The notes beneath the pieces were generated by a model. The model saw only the letters and a program-made list of their open reading frames with translations. It was not told the origin of the DNA and searched no databases. A stretch of DNA of 64,000 nt from Acidimicrobiia bacterium. GTDB lineage: Bacteria; Actinomycetota; Acidimicrobiia; Acidimicrobiales; Aldehydirespiratoraceae. This document shows positions 1 through 6,920 of the stretch, one piece after another. How positions within the stretch are numbered: the stretch's first letter is position 1; every line of letters begins with the position of its first letter. The stretch spans positions 1-64,000 of the forward strand of contig JAJEHD010000003.1 of assembly GCA_022819505.1 (NCBI GenBank), given 5' to 3'. The position numbers and the translations under genes are program-made.

Positions 1-315
1 GATGTCGATATCGCCGGACTCCATGGCCTGGGCCATGTCACCGCCCGACGCGAACGGGATCCAGTTCACCGTCATCCCCAGAGCCTCGTCATAGGTCCGC
101 CTGGCCTGGGCCACCTGATTCGCGGTCGGCCACTCCAAGAAATAGGCCACGTTCAGCTCATCCAGCATCATCTCCTCGCTGGGAGCGGCAGTCTCGGCAG
201 TCTCGGCGGCGGCCTCCGCCGGAGCCTCCTCGTCGGCAGCCGGCTCGGACTCGTCGTCGCCGCAGGCTGCGGCCACCAGAACGAGCACAGACAGCAGGGC
301 TATCAGTCGTTTCAT
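1..315 (-). CDS. ABC transporter substrate-binding lipoprotein, TauA/NMT1-like (C-terminus outside window)
   Basis: Only the first 104 or so codons are present; the gene runs off the left edge. It starts at ATG 315 behind a GGAGGG ribosome site. The first 20 residues form a lipoprotein signal peptide with lipobox VLVAAC, so the mature protein would be anchored outside the membrane. An acidic Asp/Glu/Ala linker follows, then the segment NVAYFLEWPTANQVAQA, which is typical of taurine/nitrate/thiamine-precursor-type binding proteins. It lies 35 nt downstream of a class III aminotransferase on the same strand, so an amino-compound substrate such as taurine is plausible. The substrate itself is inference. 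Confidence 0.8.
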   Translation of the reverse strand, partial: MKRLIALLSVLVLVAAACGDDESEPAADEEAPAEAAAETAETAAPSEEMMLDELNVAYFLEWPTANQVAQARRTYDEALGMTVNWIPFASGGDMAQAMESGDIDI

Positions 316-350
316 TGGATTCCCTCCATGGTCGTGGATATGTCGAGGCC

Positions 351-1724
351 TCAATTCGAGGACTTCAGCCAACCGCCCAAGCGGTCGAGCACTAGGTCGA
401 CCCGGCCCAGCAGGTCGTCGATCACGGTCACGTCGGCCACCAGCGGCGGCGACACGGCCAGCATCACTGCGCCCCTACCGTCGGGCCGCACCAGCACCCC
501 TGCGGAGCGGACCCAACGGTCGAGCAGGCCACCGGGCAGCAGCTCGGCTGCCTCGGCTTCGGTGAAGTCCAGCCCCGAGGCCCGGTCCCGCATCAGCTCG
601 ACGGAGTAGAAGTAGCCGGTGCCCCGCACATCCTTGACGCACGGGTGAACATCCATCAGCGCCCGCAGGCCGCCGCCGAGGCGGTCCTCGTTGCGCAGCA
701 CGCCGGCGAAGACGTCCTCGTCGCGCATCGCGGTCATGTTGGCCACCGCGACCGCGGTGGCCACCGGGTGGCCACCGAAGGTCGATCCGTGCAGGAACAT
801 GGCGAGAGGCGAGTCCCACACCCTCTCCACCAGCGGCCCGCGCACAGCCAGGCCGCCCAGGGGCTGGTAGGCGCTGGTGACACCCTTGGCGAACGTGATC
901 ATGTCGGGCTCGGCGCCGAAGCGCTCGCTGCCGAACCAGTAGCCCAGCCGTCCGAAGGAGTTGATGACCTCGTCGGCGCACAGCAACACGCCGTAGGTGT
1001 CGCAGATCCGGCGCAACTCCTGCCAGTAGCCCTCCGGCGGCACCAGCGCGCCCCGGCCGTTCTGCACCGGCTCGGCGATCACCATGGCCACCGTCTCAGG
1101 ACCCTCGCGGACGATCGCCTCCTCGATCGCGGCCACGCAGGCAAGGTCCCGGGCGGCGCGGCCGGGCTCGTCCGTGCTAGCCAACGTGTTGGGAACCCGC
1201 AGTACGTTGCCGGCGAGCATGGGCAGGTACGGGTCCCGGAAGCTGGGGATGCCCGTCAGTGCCAGAGCACCTAGGGTCGTGCCGTGGTAGGCCCACTCGC
1301 GGGCCACCACCTTGTGGCGGCCCTCGTCGCCGTTGGCGAGGTGGTAGCAGCGGGCGAACTTCAGGGCCGACTCGACCGCCTCGGATCCCGAGCTCACGAA
1401 GAACACCCGGTCGACGTCCGCCGGTGCGCGGTCCGCGATCATCGACGCGGCCTCGATGGCCGAAGGGTGCGCGAACCCCCAGTTCGGGTAGAAGGCCAGC
1501 TTGTCCATCTGCTTGGCCGCGGCCGCGGTCAGGTCGCTGCGGCCATGACCGATGTTGGTGCAGAACAGGCCGGCGAGACCGTCGAGGTACTTGTTGCCGG
1601 CCGCGTCCCAGACGTAGCAGCCCTCGCCCCGCTCGATCACGAGCAAGCCCTCGCCCCGCCATGCGTCGCCCCTCGTGAAGTGAGGCAGCAGATGGCGCCG
1701 AGCCTCCTGGCGATCCCCCCGCAT
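351..1724 (-). CDS. Class III PLP-dependent aminotransferase
   Basis: The 457-residue protein has the fold-type I class III aminotransferase layout: an N-terminal GNKYLDGLAGLFCTNIGHG segment, a cofactor-phosphate region SSGSEAVESALKFAR, the Asp of LCADEVINSFGR that contacts the pyridine nitrogen, and the PLP lysine in TFAKGVTSAYQPLGG near residue 280. Family members move an amino group from an omega-amino compound (taurine, beta-alanine, putrescine and others) to pyruvate or 2-oxoglutarate. The start ATG has GGGAGG seven bases upstream. The TauA-like binding protein follows directly, which favours an imported amino compound as substrate. Taurine-pyruvate aminotransferase is possible but not proven. 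Confidence 0.85.
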   Translation of the reverse strand: MRGDRQEARRHLLPHFTRGDAWRGEGLLVIERGEGCYVWDAAGNKYLDGLAGLFCTNIGHGRSDLTAAAAKQMDKLAFYPNWGFAHPSAIEAASMIADRAPADVDRVFFVSSGSEAVESALKFARCYHLANGDEGRHKVVAREWAYHGTTLGALALTGIPSFRDPYLPMLAGNVLRVPNTLASTDEPGRAARDLACVAAIEEAIVREGPETVAMVIAEPVQNGRGALVPPEGYWQELRRICDTYGVLLCADEVINSFGRLGYWFGSERFGAEPDMITFAKGVTSAYQPLGGLAVRGPLVERVWDSPLAMFLHGSTFGGHPVATAVAVANMTAMRDEDVFAGVLRNEDRLGGGLRALMDVHPCVKDVRGTGYFYSVELMRDRASGLDFTEAEAAELLPGGLLDRWVRSAGVLVRPDGRGAVMLAVSPPLVADVTVIDDLLGRVDLVLDRLGGWLKSSN

Positions 1725-1816
1725 TGCGAGCCTCCCGTACCGAAGCGCCGGACCCCGTCCGCCCGACTCAATTAGAGACTACAACATGTCAGTGAAGATG
1801 TCTAACCGAATAGTAA

Positions 1817-1840
1817 CTATCACTCTCCCAATCGTGATAG
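1817..1840. promoter_or_regulatory. Operator-like inverted repeat upstream of the aminotransferase
   Basis: CTATCAC and GTGATAG form perfect 7-bp arms around a 10-bp spacer. The site lies in the AT-rich gap between the aminotransferase start (1724) and the end of the hydroxy-acid oxidase gene. A further ACTATC occurs just outside the right arm. The dyad and position suit a dimeric repressor such as a GntR or MarR protein. No such regulator gene is in the window, so its identity is unknown. Confidence 0.35.
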
Positions 1841-1862
1841 AAGCACTATCCGAAGCGAGCGA

Positions 1863-3086
1863 TCACCGGCCGGTGTCGATCCGGTAGATCAGGTCCGGCG
1901 TTAGTTCGGCCACGCTGGCCGCGCCGCAGAGCGCCATGTCGCGCTTCATGCCCGTGCGCAAGTGCTCGATCACCCAGTCGACGCCCTCCTCGCCGGCGGC
2001 CGCCAGCCCGTACAGGTACGGGCGGCCGATCATGCACGAGGTAGCACCCAGTGCGAGCGCCTTGACGATGTCGCTGCCCCGGCGGATCCCGCCGTCGCAC
2101 ACGATGTCGAGGTCGTCGCCCACCGCCTCGGCCACCGGCTGGACCAGGTCGATGATGCCCGGGGCCGCGTCGAGCTGGCGTCCGCCGTGGTTGGACAGCA
2201 CAATGCCGTCGAGTCCCTGGTCGCGGGCGATCACAGCATCGGCCACGCACTGGATTCCCTTCACCAGCACGGGGCCGTCCCACAGCGACCGCATCCATTC
2301 CACGTCCTCCCACGACAGGGTCGGGTCGAACTGCTCGTTCATGAAAGCGGCCAAGTCGACCGCTGTAGATCCGTCGATGTCGGTGTTGCCGGCCACGTTC
2401 GCGAAGCTGATGGGCTCGGAGAACGCGAAGCGCAGGCTCCAGCCGGGGCGGATCATGCCCTCGAGGACGGTGTCCAGTCCCATCTTGGGCGGCAGGGTGA
2501 AGCCGCGCCGCACATCCCGCTCGCGCCGACCCAGCATGGCCGCATCGACGGTGATGCACAGCACGTCGAAGCCGGCCTCCTTGGCCCGCAGGATCATGTC
2601 CTTGAGCAGGCCCTTGTCGCGCCACACGTACACCTGGAACCACTTGGAGCCGTTGCTGACCGCAGCCACCTCCTCCACCGAACGCGTCCCCATGGTGGAC
2701 AGTGAGTACGGCAGGCCGGCCCGTTCGGCGACACGAGCCACCGCCAACTCGCCAGCCGGGTGGGCGATGCGGGTGAAACCGGTGGGCGCCAGTATTAGCG
2801 GGAAAGGCACCTCGCGGCCGAGGATCGTGCCGGTGGTGTCCACGTTTCCCATGTCGCGCAGCACACGCGGAACGAATTCCATGCCGCGGAAGGCGCGGGT
2901 GTTCCGGTCCATGGCGACCTCGTCCTCGGCACCACCGTCGATGTAGTCGAACACTCCCCCGGGCAAGCGACGGCGGGCGATCCTGCGCAGATCCTCGATA
3001 CTGGCCGCACTCTGAAGCCGCCGCTTGGTCGCGCTGAACTCGAACCGGCGGAATCGCAGGACGGATCGAAGCGTGTCGATGATCAT
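1863..3086 (-). CDS. FMN-dependent alpha-hydroxy-acid oxidase/dehydrogenase (LldD family)
   Basis: The protein has about 407 residues from the chosen ATG at 3086; the open frame continues 27 codons further up but that part looks unlike the family. Conserved family segments are FDYIDGGAEDE near the N-terminus, LILAPTGFTRIAHP, WFQVYVWRDKG, the FMN-binding LVKGIQCVADA, the catalytic His in SNHGGRQLD (about residue 297) and DGGIRRGSDIVKALALGA. The enzyme oxidises an L-2-hydroxy acid such as lactate, glycolate or mandelate to the keto acid. Which one cannot be told from sequence. No clear ribosome site precedes the chosen start. It is the first gene of a possible unit with the aminotransferase and binding protein. 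Confidence 0.85.
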   Translation of the reverse strand: MIIDTLRSVLRFRRFEFSATKRRLQSAASIEDLRRIARRRLPGGVFDYIDGGAEDEVAMDRNTRAFRGMEFVPRVLRDMGNVDTTGTILGREVPFPLILAPTGFTRIAHPAGELAVARVAERAGLPYSLSTMGTRSVEEVAAVSNGSKWFQVYVWRDKGLLKDMILRAKEAGFDVLCITVDAAMLGRRERDVRRGFTLPPKMGLDTVLEGMIRPGWSLRFAFSEPISFANVAGNTDIDGSTAVDLAAFMNEQFDPTLSWEDVEWMRSLWDGPVLVKGIQCVADAVIARDQGLDGIVLSNHGGRQLDAAPGIIDLVQPVAEAVGDDLDIVCDGGIRRGSDIVKALALGATSCMIGRPYLYGLAAAGEEGVDWVIEHLRTGMKRDMALCGAASVAELTPDLIYRIDTGR

Positions 3087-3182
3087 GCCGTTGAGAATAT
3101 GCAGAGCAGGGCAACCTGTCACTCGCGTGCACAGGTGTCCGGGACCGGTCAACTGCTGTGCCGGCATGTTGGACCAGCGCCG

Positions 3183-3509
3183 TCAAGGGCCCGCCCCCCG
3201 AACGGGGACGTGAGCGGTCCGTGCCTCGGCCTCGGCGGCGGCCCGGCCACGGCTTCGCAAGGCGGCCGCCTCCTGTTCGAGCCTTCCGGCCTCGCTGCGC
3301 AGAGCCCCGCTGGCAGTCGCGAGGTCGAGGCCGAGGGAATACAGTGCCGCGCCGATGACACGCAGCAGATTGGCCCGGCTCGCACTGGCGGCCCGTCCCA
3401 TCCAGACGTCCTCGCGGTGGAGCGCTACGACCGGTTGGTGGCGCTCGATCATTGCCGCGCGCCGGCGGTCGATGGTGTCAGCCACCGACCGGCATCGCTC
3501 AGCTTGCAT
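3183..3509 (-). CDS. Small helical WXG100-like protein, function unknown
   Basis: The frame is open from 3554, but starting at ATG 3509 (MQAERCRSVADTI) leaves room for a promoter before the divergent hisN-like gene. The protein is predicted almost all helical. It carries VWMGRAASASRANL followed by repeated Ala/Leu/Arg heptads that end in EQEAAALRSRGRAAAEAEAR. The W-x-G turn between two helices recalls WXG100/ESAT-6-like actinobacterial proteins. No ESX genes are nearby and no ribosome site is evident, so both the family and the coding status are tentative. Confidence 0.45.
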   Translation of the reverse strand: MQAERCRSVADTIDRRRAAMIERHQPVVALHREDVWMGRAASASRANLLRVIGAALYSLGLDLATASGALRSEAGRLEQEAAALRSRGRAAAEAEARTAHVPVRGAGP

Positions 3510-3557
3510 GATCTTTGCCGTAGCCTGACCATAGAGAAAAGCACTTATTGACATATC

Positions 3558-4388
3558 ATGAAAGATACTAAGACTCTCTCAACGGATCAACCCGCTGCGG
3601 GTGGGGATCCTCCCGACGGGGCAATCGCCCAGGAGGTCGTCGACTTTGCCGTGGATGCCGCTCAGCGAGCCAGCCGGATCACGCTCCAGTGGTACCAGCA
3701 GCGGAGCCTCTCCGTTTCCGCCAAGACCGACGGGAGCCCCGTGACGGAGGCCGACTACGCAGCCGAGCGGCTACTGCGCTCTGAGATCTCGGCGGTCTAC
3801 CCCGACGACACGATCTGGGGCGAGGAGGAGGGAGTGTGGGCCGGCCGCACCGGCCGCACCTGGGTCATCGATCCGATCGACGGCACCAAGGCATTCGTGC
3901 AGGGCGTGCCCCTGTACGCCACGCTGCTGGCGATGGTGGACGACCGGGGTTCCGCCGTGGGCGTGATCGCTCTACCCGCCCTCGACGAGTGCGTCTGGGC
4001 GGGCCGGGGCCGGGGCGCCTACTGGAACGGCGTCCCGTGCCGGGTGAGCGACCGCGCCGGCCTGGAGGGCTCCTATGTCTGCACCAGCGGGCTCACCTAT
4101 TGGCCTGAGCCCGTCCTCGAGCGGGTTCGTGCCGCCGGCGCCCGGGTTCGCACCTGGGGAGACGCTTACGGCTATGCCCTCGTCGCCACCGGCCGGGCCG
4201 AGGCGATGGTCGACCCGGAGTGCTTCGACTGGGACGTCGCACCGATGTCGGTGATCATGGCCGAGGCCGGCGGCCGATTCTCGGACGTCGCCGGGAACGA
4301 CGAGTGGCGCAGCGGATCGGCGGTGGGCACCAACGGGCTGCTACACGAGGATCTACTGGCCTGCTTCTCCCCCACTGTCGCGGGATAG
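3558..4388 (+). CDS. hisN: Inositol-monophosphatase-family phosphatase, probable histidinol-phosphatase HisN
   Basis: This 276-residue protein belongs to the Mg-dependent IMPase superfamily. The metal site is visible as GEEEG, then WVIDPIDGTKAF (about residues 102-113), with the second motif FDWDVAP around Asp224. Actinobacteria use this family for the histidinol-phosphate phosphatase step of histidine synthesis, and the compact length and N-terminal VSAKTDGSPVTEADYAAE segment fit HisN. Other substrates (inositol phosphate, 3'-phosphoadenosine 5'-phosphate) remain possible because no other his gene is nearby. No Shine-Dalgarno precedes ATG 3558, so the message may be leaderless. The last 36 nt overlap the convergent neighbour. 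Confidence 0.75.
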   Translation: MKDTKTLSTDQPAAGGDPPDGAIAQEVVDFAVDAAQRASRITLQWYQQRSLSVSAKTDGSPVTEADYAAERLLRSEISAVYPDDTIWGEEEGVWAGRTGRTWVIDPIDGTKAFVQGVPLYATLLAMVDDRGSAVGVIALPALDECVWAGRGRGAYWNGVPCRVSDRAGLEGSYVCTSGLTYWPEPVLERVRAAGARVRTWGDAYGYALVATGRAEAMVDPECFDWDVAPMSVIMAEAGGRFSDVAGNDEWRSGSAVGTNGLLHEDLLACFSPTVAG

Positions 4389-5444
4389 AGCGAACCCCTC
4401 GAACCGCGAGGGCCGCAACCCCAGAGCGGCAACTGCTCGCAGCAGCCGGTCGGGATCGGGTATCGACGCCAGACCCGCGGCCCCAGCAGGCGCCTCCCGG
4501 CCTACCAGGTGCAGCGCGGTGGCGGCGGCCACCACGGCCGCGCCGTGAGCCGGCTTCGCCTGAGATCCCAGCACAAGCACGTGCCGTTCGCCTCGACGCC
4601 AGCCTCGCAGTTCCACCCGCACAGCTCCCACCCCGCCCTCGGGATGCGGGCGGCGCATCATGGGCAACGGTGCGGTGAGCCGGTCGCGGCGGGTGGCAGC
4701 CATGCGCGCCGTCACCCGGTCGACGCCCGGGAAGGCGGGCACGAGCAAGAGCGCGTCAGGGAGAGCGGCCCGGTAGCAGTCCCGTCCAGCTACCGGATCG
4801 GGGAACCAGCACAGCTCACGACCCGAGCCGCCCGCGCGCCGCGTCCAGCGGCCGTCGCGCCAGTCGATGGCCAGGCTGCTCAGAGCCCGATGATGCTGGC
4901 GAGCGCACGCCGGCCCGCCCGTACCAACCTTGGCCACGTGGATCTCGTCGACGGCGTCGAACTCCGATGCGCCGACCCGGGCCAGCAGGCACGTGAGGCC
5001 GGGCATGTAGCCGGCGCCCACCACCAGCGGAACACCGCGCCGTCTTGCCTCGGAGCCCGCGGCAAGCAGATGCCGGGTCTCGGCTATCTCGTTGGTGGTG
5101 GTGATGACGGTCGTGCCGGCCTCAACCGCGGCACGGGCCAGACTGGCCTGCGATCCCGTCGTGGTCGCCACCACCACCACGTCGGTGCCCTCGGGAACAG
5201 CCGCGCCCGGGCCGGTCCTGGTCTTCGGGCCGAGCATGCTGGCGACCTCGCCCAGCCGGTCCGGGTCCGTGTCCCGCAGCTCCACCGAGCGGACGCTCGG
5301 GCTGTCGTCAAGCATGCGCACGATCCGGAGGCCGGTGGCTCCGGCACCGAAGACGACCGCGGCCGCTCCGGTGGGATCAGCGGGCACAGCCACCAAAGAG
5401 CGTCCGCAAATTGGTGAAGGCGCTTCGCGGTGCAGCGGTGTCAT
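4353..5444 (-). CDS. Saccharopine-dehydrogenase-like NAD(P)-binding protein
   Basis: The 363-residue protein starts with a Rossmann nucleotide site, VVFGAGATGLRIVRML (about residues 28-45). The LRDTDPDRL acidic strand end and VVVVATTTGSQASLARAAVEAG follow, then VVGAGYMPGLTCLLA, as in saccharopine dehydrogenase and related carboxylate oxidoreductases. The C-terminal half is divergent and I cannot name a substrate. The annotated ATG lies inside copy A of the dispersed repeat (5442-5532), so the true start may be a downstream GTG around codon 18. The 3' end overlaps hisN by 36 nt in convergent orientation, with no room for a terminator between them. Confidence 0.65.
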   Translation of the reverse strand: MTPLHREAPSPICGRSLVAVPADPTGAAAVVFGAGATGLRIVRMLDDSPSVRSVELRDTDPDRLGEVASMLGPKTRTGPGAAVPEGTDVVVVATTTGSQASLARAAVEAGTTVITTTNEIAETRHLLAAGSEARRRGVPLVVGAGYMPGLTCLLARVGASEFDAVDEIHVAKVGTGGPACARQHHRALSSLAIDWRDGRWTRRAGGSGRELCWFPDPVAGRDCYRAALPDALLLVPAFPGVDRVTARMAATRRDRLTAPLPMMRRPHPEGGVGAVRVELRGWRRGERHVLVLGSQAKPAHGAAVVAAATALHLVGREAPAGAAGLASIPDPDRLLRAVAALGLRPSRFEGFALSRDSGGEAGQ

Positions 5445-5532
5445 TCCCGCTCTTGTTCGCTGCGCTCACGGGCCGCTCGGGCCACGGCCTCGCCCGTATG
5501 CGGCGGATTGACTCGCCTATTCGCTCGGCCTC
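5442..5532 (+). repeat. Dispersed intergenic repeat, copy A
   Basis: This is a 91-bp GC-rich element that opens CATTCCCGCTCTTGTTCGCT and closes GCTCGGCCTC. Its first 57 bases are identical to the inverted copy at 19495-19585. Related copies lie at 30369-30457, 45549-45600 and 34288-34353, all between genes. The middle carries GGGCC blocks that can self-pair. On the minus strand the element ends in AGAGCGGGA-ATG, which supplies the apparent start codon of the saccharopine-dehydrogenase-like gene. Confidence 0.85.
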
Positions 5533-5540
5533 AAAGGGGA

Positions 5541-5693
5541 TCACGCCAGTTCGTCGTCCCTCAGTTCGCGCCAGCCTCCGGTCTGGGGGGGCACACCGCC
5601 GCGGCCCCGCACGCGGATGGCCGCGGCCAGCGCCATGCCGACGACGACGGCAACGACCGTCCGGCGGATCAACGTGATGAATCCTGCGGCCAA
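5541..5693 (-). CDS. Possible single-span membrane peptide (50 aa)
   Basis: A TTG-initiated frame of 50 codons lies between tRNA-Ile and repeat copy A. It encodes a short positively charged N-terminus, one hydrophobic stretch (VVAVVVGMALAAAI, about residues 13-26) and a polar tail that ends GGWRELRDDELA. A single membrane anchor followed by a Trp-containing acidic tail looks like a real small membrane protein rather than noise. There is no convincing ribosome site and no family I can name. Confidence 0.35.
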   Translation of the reverse strand: MAAGFITLIRRTVVAVVVGMALAAAIRVRGRGGVPPQTGGWRELRDDELA

Positions 5694-5730
5694 GACGGCC
5701 TCCGGGCGGTGTCGGACTGCGGTGCTGGGG

Positions 5731-5804
<74 letters not shown>

Positions 5805-5818
5805 AGCGGCGCCCCACG

Positions 5819-6505
5819 CTAGCCGGGGCCTCCGCCACCGCCACCAGTTGAGCTGGGAGGCGGTGCTGTGGACTGGTCTGCGGGCGGGGCGGCGACCAGC
5901 ACCCGCCTGCGGGCACGGCGGGGACGGGGACGGGCTGTCTCCTCCTCGACCACAGTCAGGCGCACTCCCCCGGTCACATCGCTGATGAGATTGAACAGCA
6001 CCGCTCCGAGCACGGTCAGACCGCTGGCGGCCAGTACCAGCACCAGGCCACCGACGGCCGCGATCCGGAAGATCTGATCAGCGTTGATCTTGAAGGACTC
6101 CAGCGCGAACAGCTCCACCACGAAGCCTTCGACATCGGCGACCAGACCCGAGTTGACGGCCAGGTTCCAGAGCGTGACCCCCACGAACAGCATGATGGCC
6201 CAGGCACAGAAGTACAGGATCAACGACACCTTCAGCACCGACCAGGGCTCGACGTGCCTGACCAGCCGCCGCACCCGGCGAGCCCGCAGGCGGCGGTTGA
6301 CCCGGGTCTGGTAGGCCCGCCCGACCGCGGTGCGGGGCACCGGTCTCGGCCTGGGCGTGAGCAGCGTCTCAGCGGTACCGGTCCCGGACGGGGACCCGCT
6401 CTCAGCGGTGGTGTCGGTAGATGGGGCCTCGCCGGTGGACGGGGTGGAGGCCGACGGCGAGGCCGGCTGCTGCTCGTCCTTGCCGGAAGCTGACTCGTCG
6501 CTCAT
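5819..6505 (-). CDS. DUF3566-family membrane protein
   Basis: The 228-residue protein has a disordered Ser/Thr/Pro-rich cytoplasmic N-terminus (about residues 1-60), a basic stretch, and two membrane spans (about 92-117, KVSLILYFCAWAIMLFVGVT, and about 145-175), then an Arg- and Pro-rich tail. The spacing between the spans and the motif FNLISDVTGGVRL identify DUF3566, a family found beside gyrA in actinobacteria whose role is unknown. ATG 6505 is preceded by AGGA at good distance. It is the last protein gene of the gyrB-gyrA-TadG-like unit before tRNA-Ile. Confidence 0.9.
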   Translation of the reverse strand: MSDESASGKDEQQPASPSASTPSTGEAPSTDTTAESGSPSGTGTAETLLTPRPRPVPRTAVGRAYQTRVNRRLRARRVRRLVRHVEPWSVLKVSLILYFCAWAIMLFVGVTLWNLAVNSGLVADVEGFVVELFALESFKINADQIFRIAAVGGLVLVLAASGLTVLGAVLFNLISDVTGGVRLTVVEEETARPRPRRARRRVLVAAPPADQSTAPPPSSTGGGGGGPG

Positions 6506-6563
6506 GAGTATTCCTGGCCCCTCCGACCAGCCCGGAGTCTAAGAGGCCGAGCGGATGGGCGTG

Positions 6564-6920
6564 CTACTGGGGGGCCACCCACTCCACATGTCTCTCAGCA
6601 CTGGCGGTCTGGCTGGCCCGACCGACCCGCACCGTGACGTTCACCAGCAGCGCATCGGAGCCCTCCGCGATCTGCTCCTCGTGGTAGGAGAGCAGTTCGC
6701 CGCCGTTGTCGCGAGCGATCGATTCGGCCGCGTCGCGACCCACGGCCGCACCGGCCAGCACGGCCGCGTCGGCTGCGGTGCGGGCGGCCGCGCTCTCGTT
6801 TAGAAGCCTCCCGATCTCGATGGTCGCTACAACCGCACCCATCGCCAGCAGGAGCATGGCCGCCATCAATGGCACTGCCTGCCCCCGGTCCCGGGGCTCG
6901 GGCCCAGCCCGAGCCGTCAT
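6564..6920 (-). CDS. TadG/TadE-like pseudopilin-family membrane protein
   Basis: This 118-residue protein has an N-terminal DRGQAVPLMAAMLLLAMGAV segment, a prepilin-like hydrophobic helix preceded by Gly-Gln. NESAAARTAADAAVLAGAA follows, the hallmark of the putative Flp pilus-assembly TadG N-terminal region. The remainder is a short extracytoplasmic beta-rich domain. Its start overlaps the gyrA stop by 4 nt (ATGA), so it is translationally coupled to gyrA. No tad/flp secretion genes are in the window, so a pilus role is not established. Confidence 0.7.
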   Translation of the reverse strand: MTARAGPEPRDRGQAVPLMAAMLLLAMGAVVATIEIGRLLNESAAARTAADAAVLAGAAVGRDAAESIARDNGGELLSYHEEQIAEGSDALLVNVTVRVGRASQTASAERHVEWVAPQ

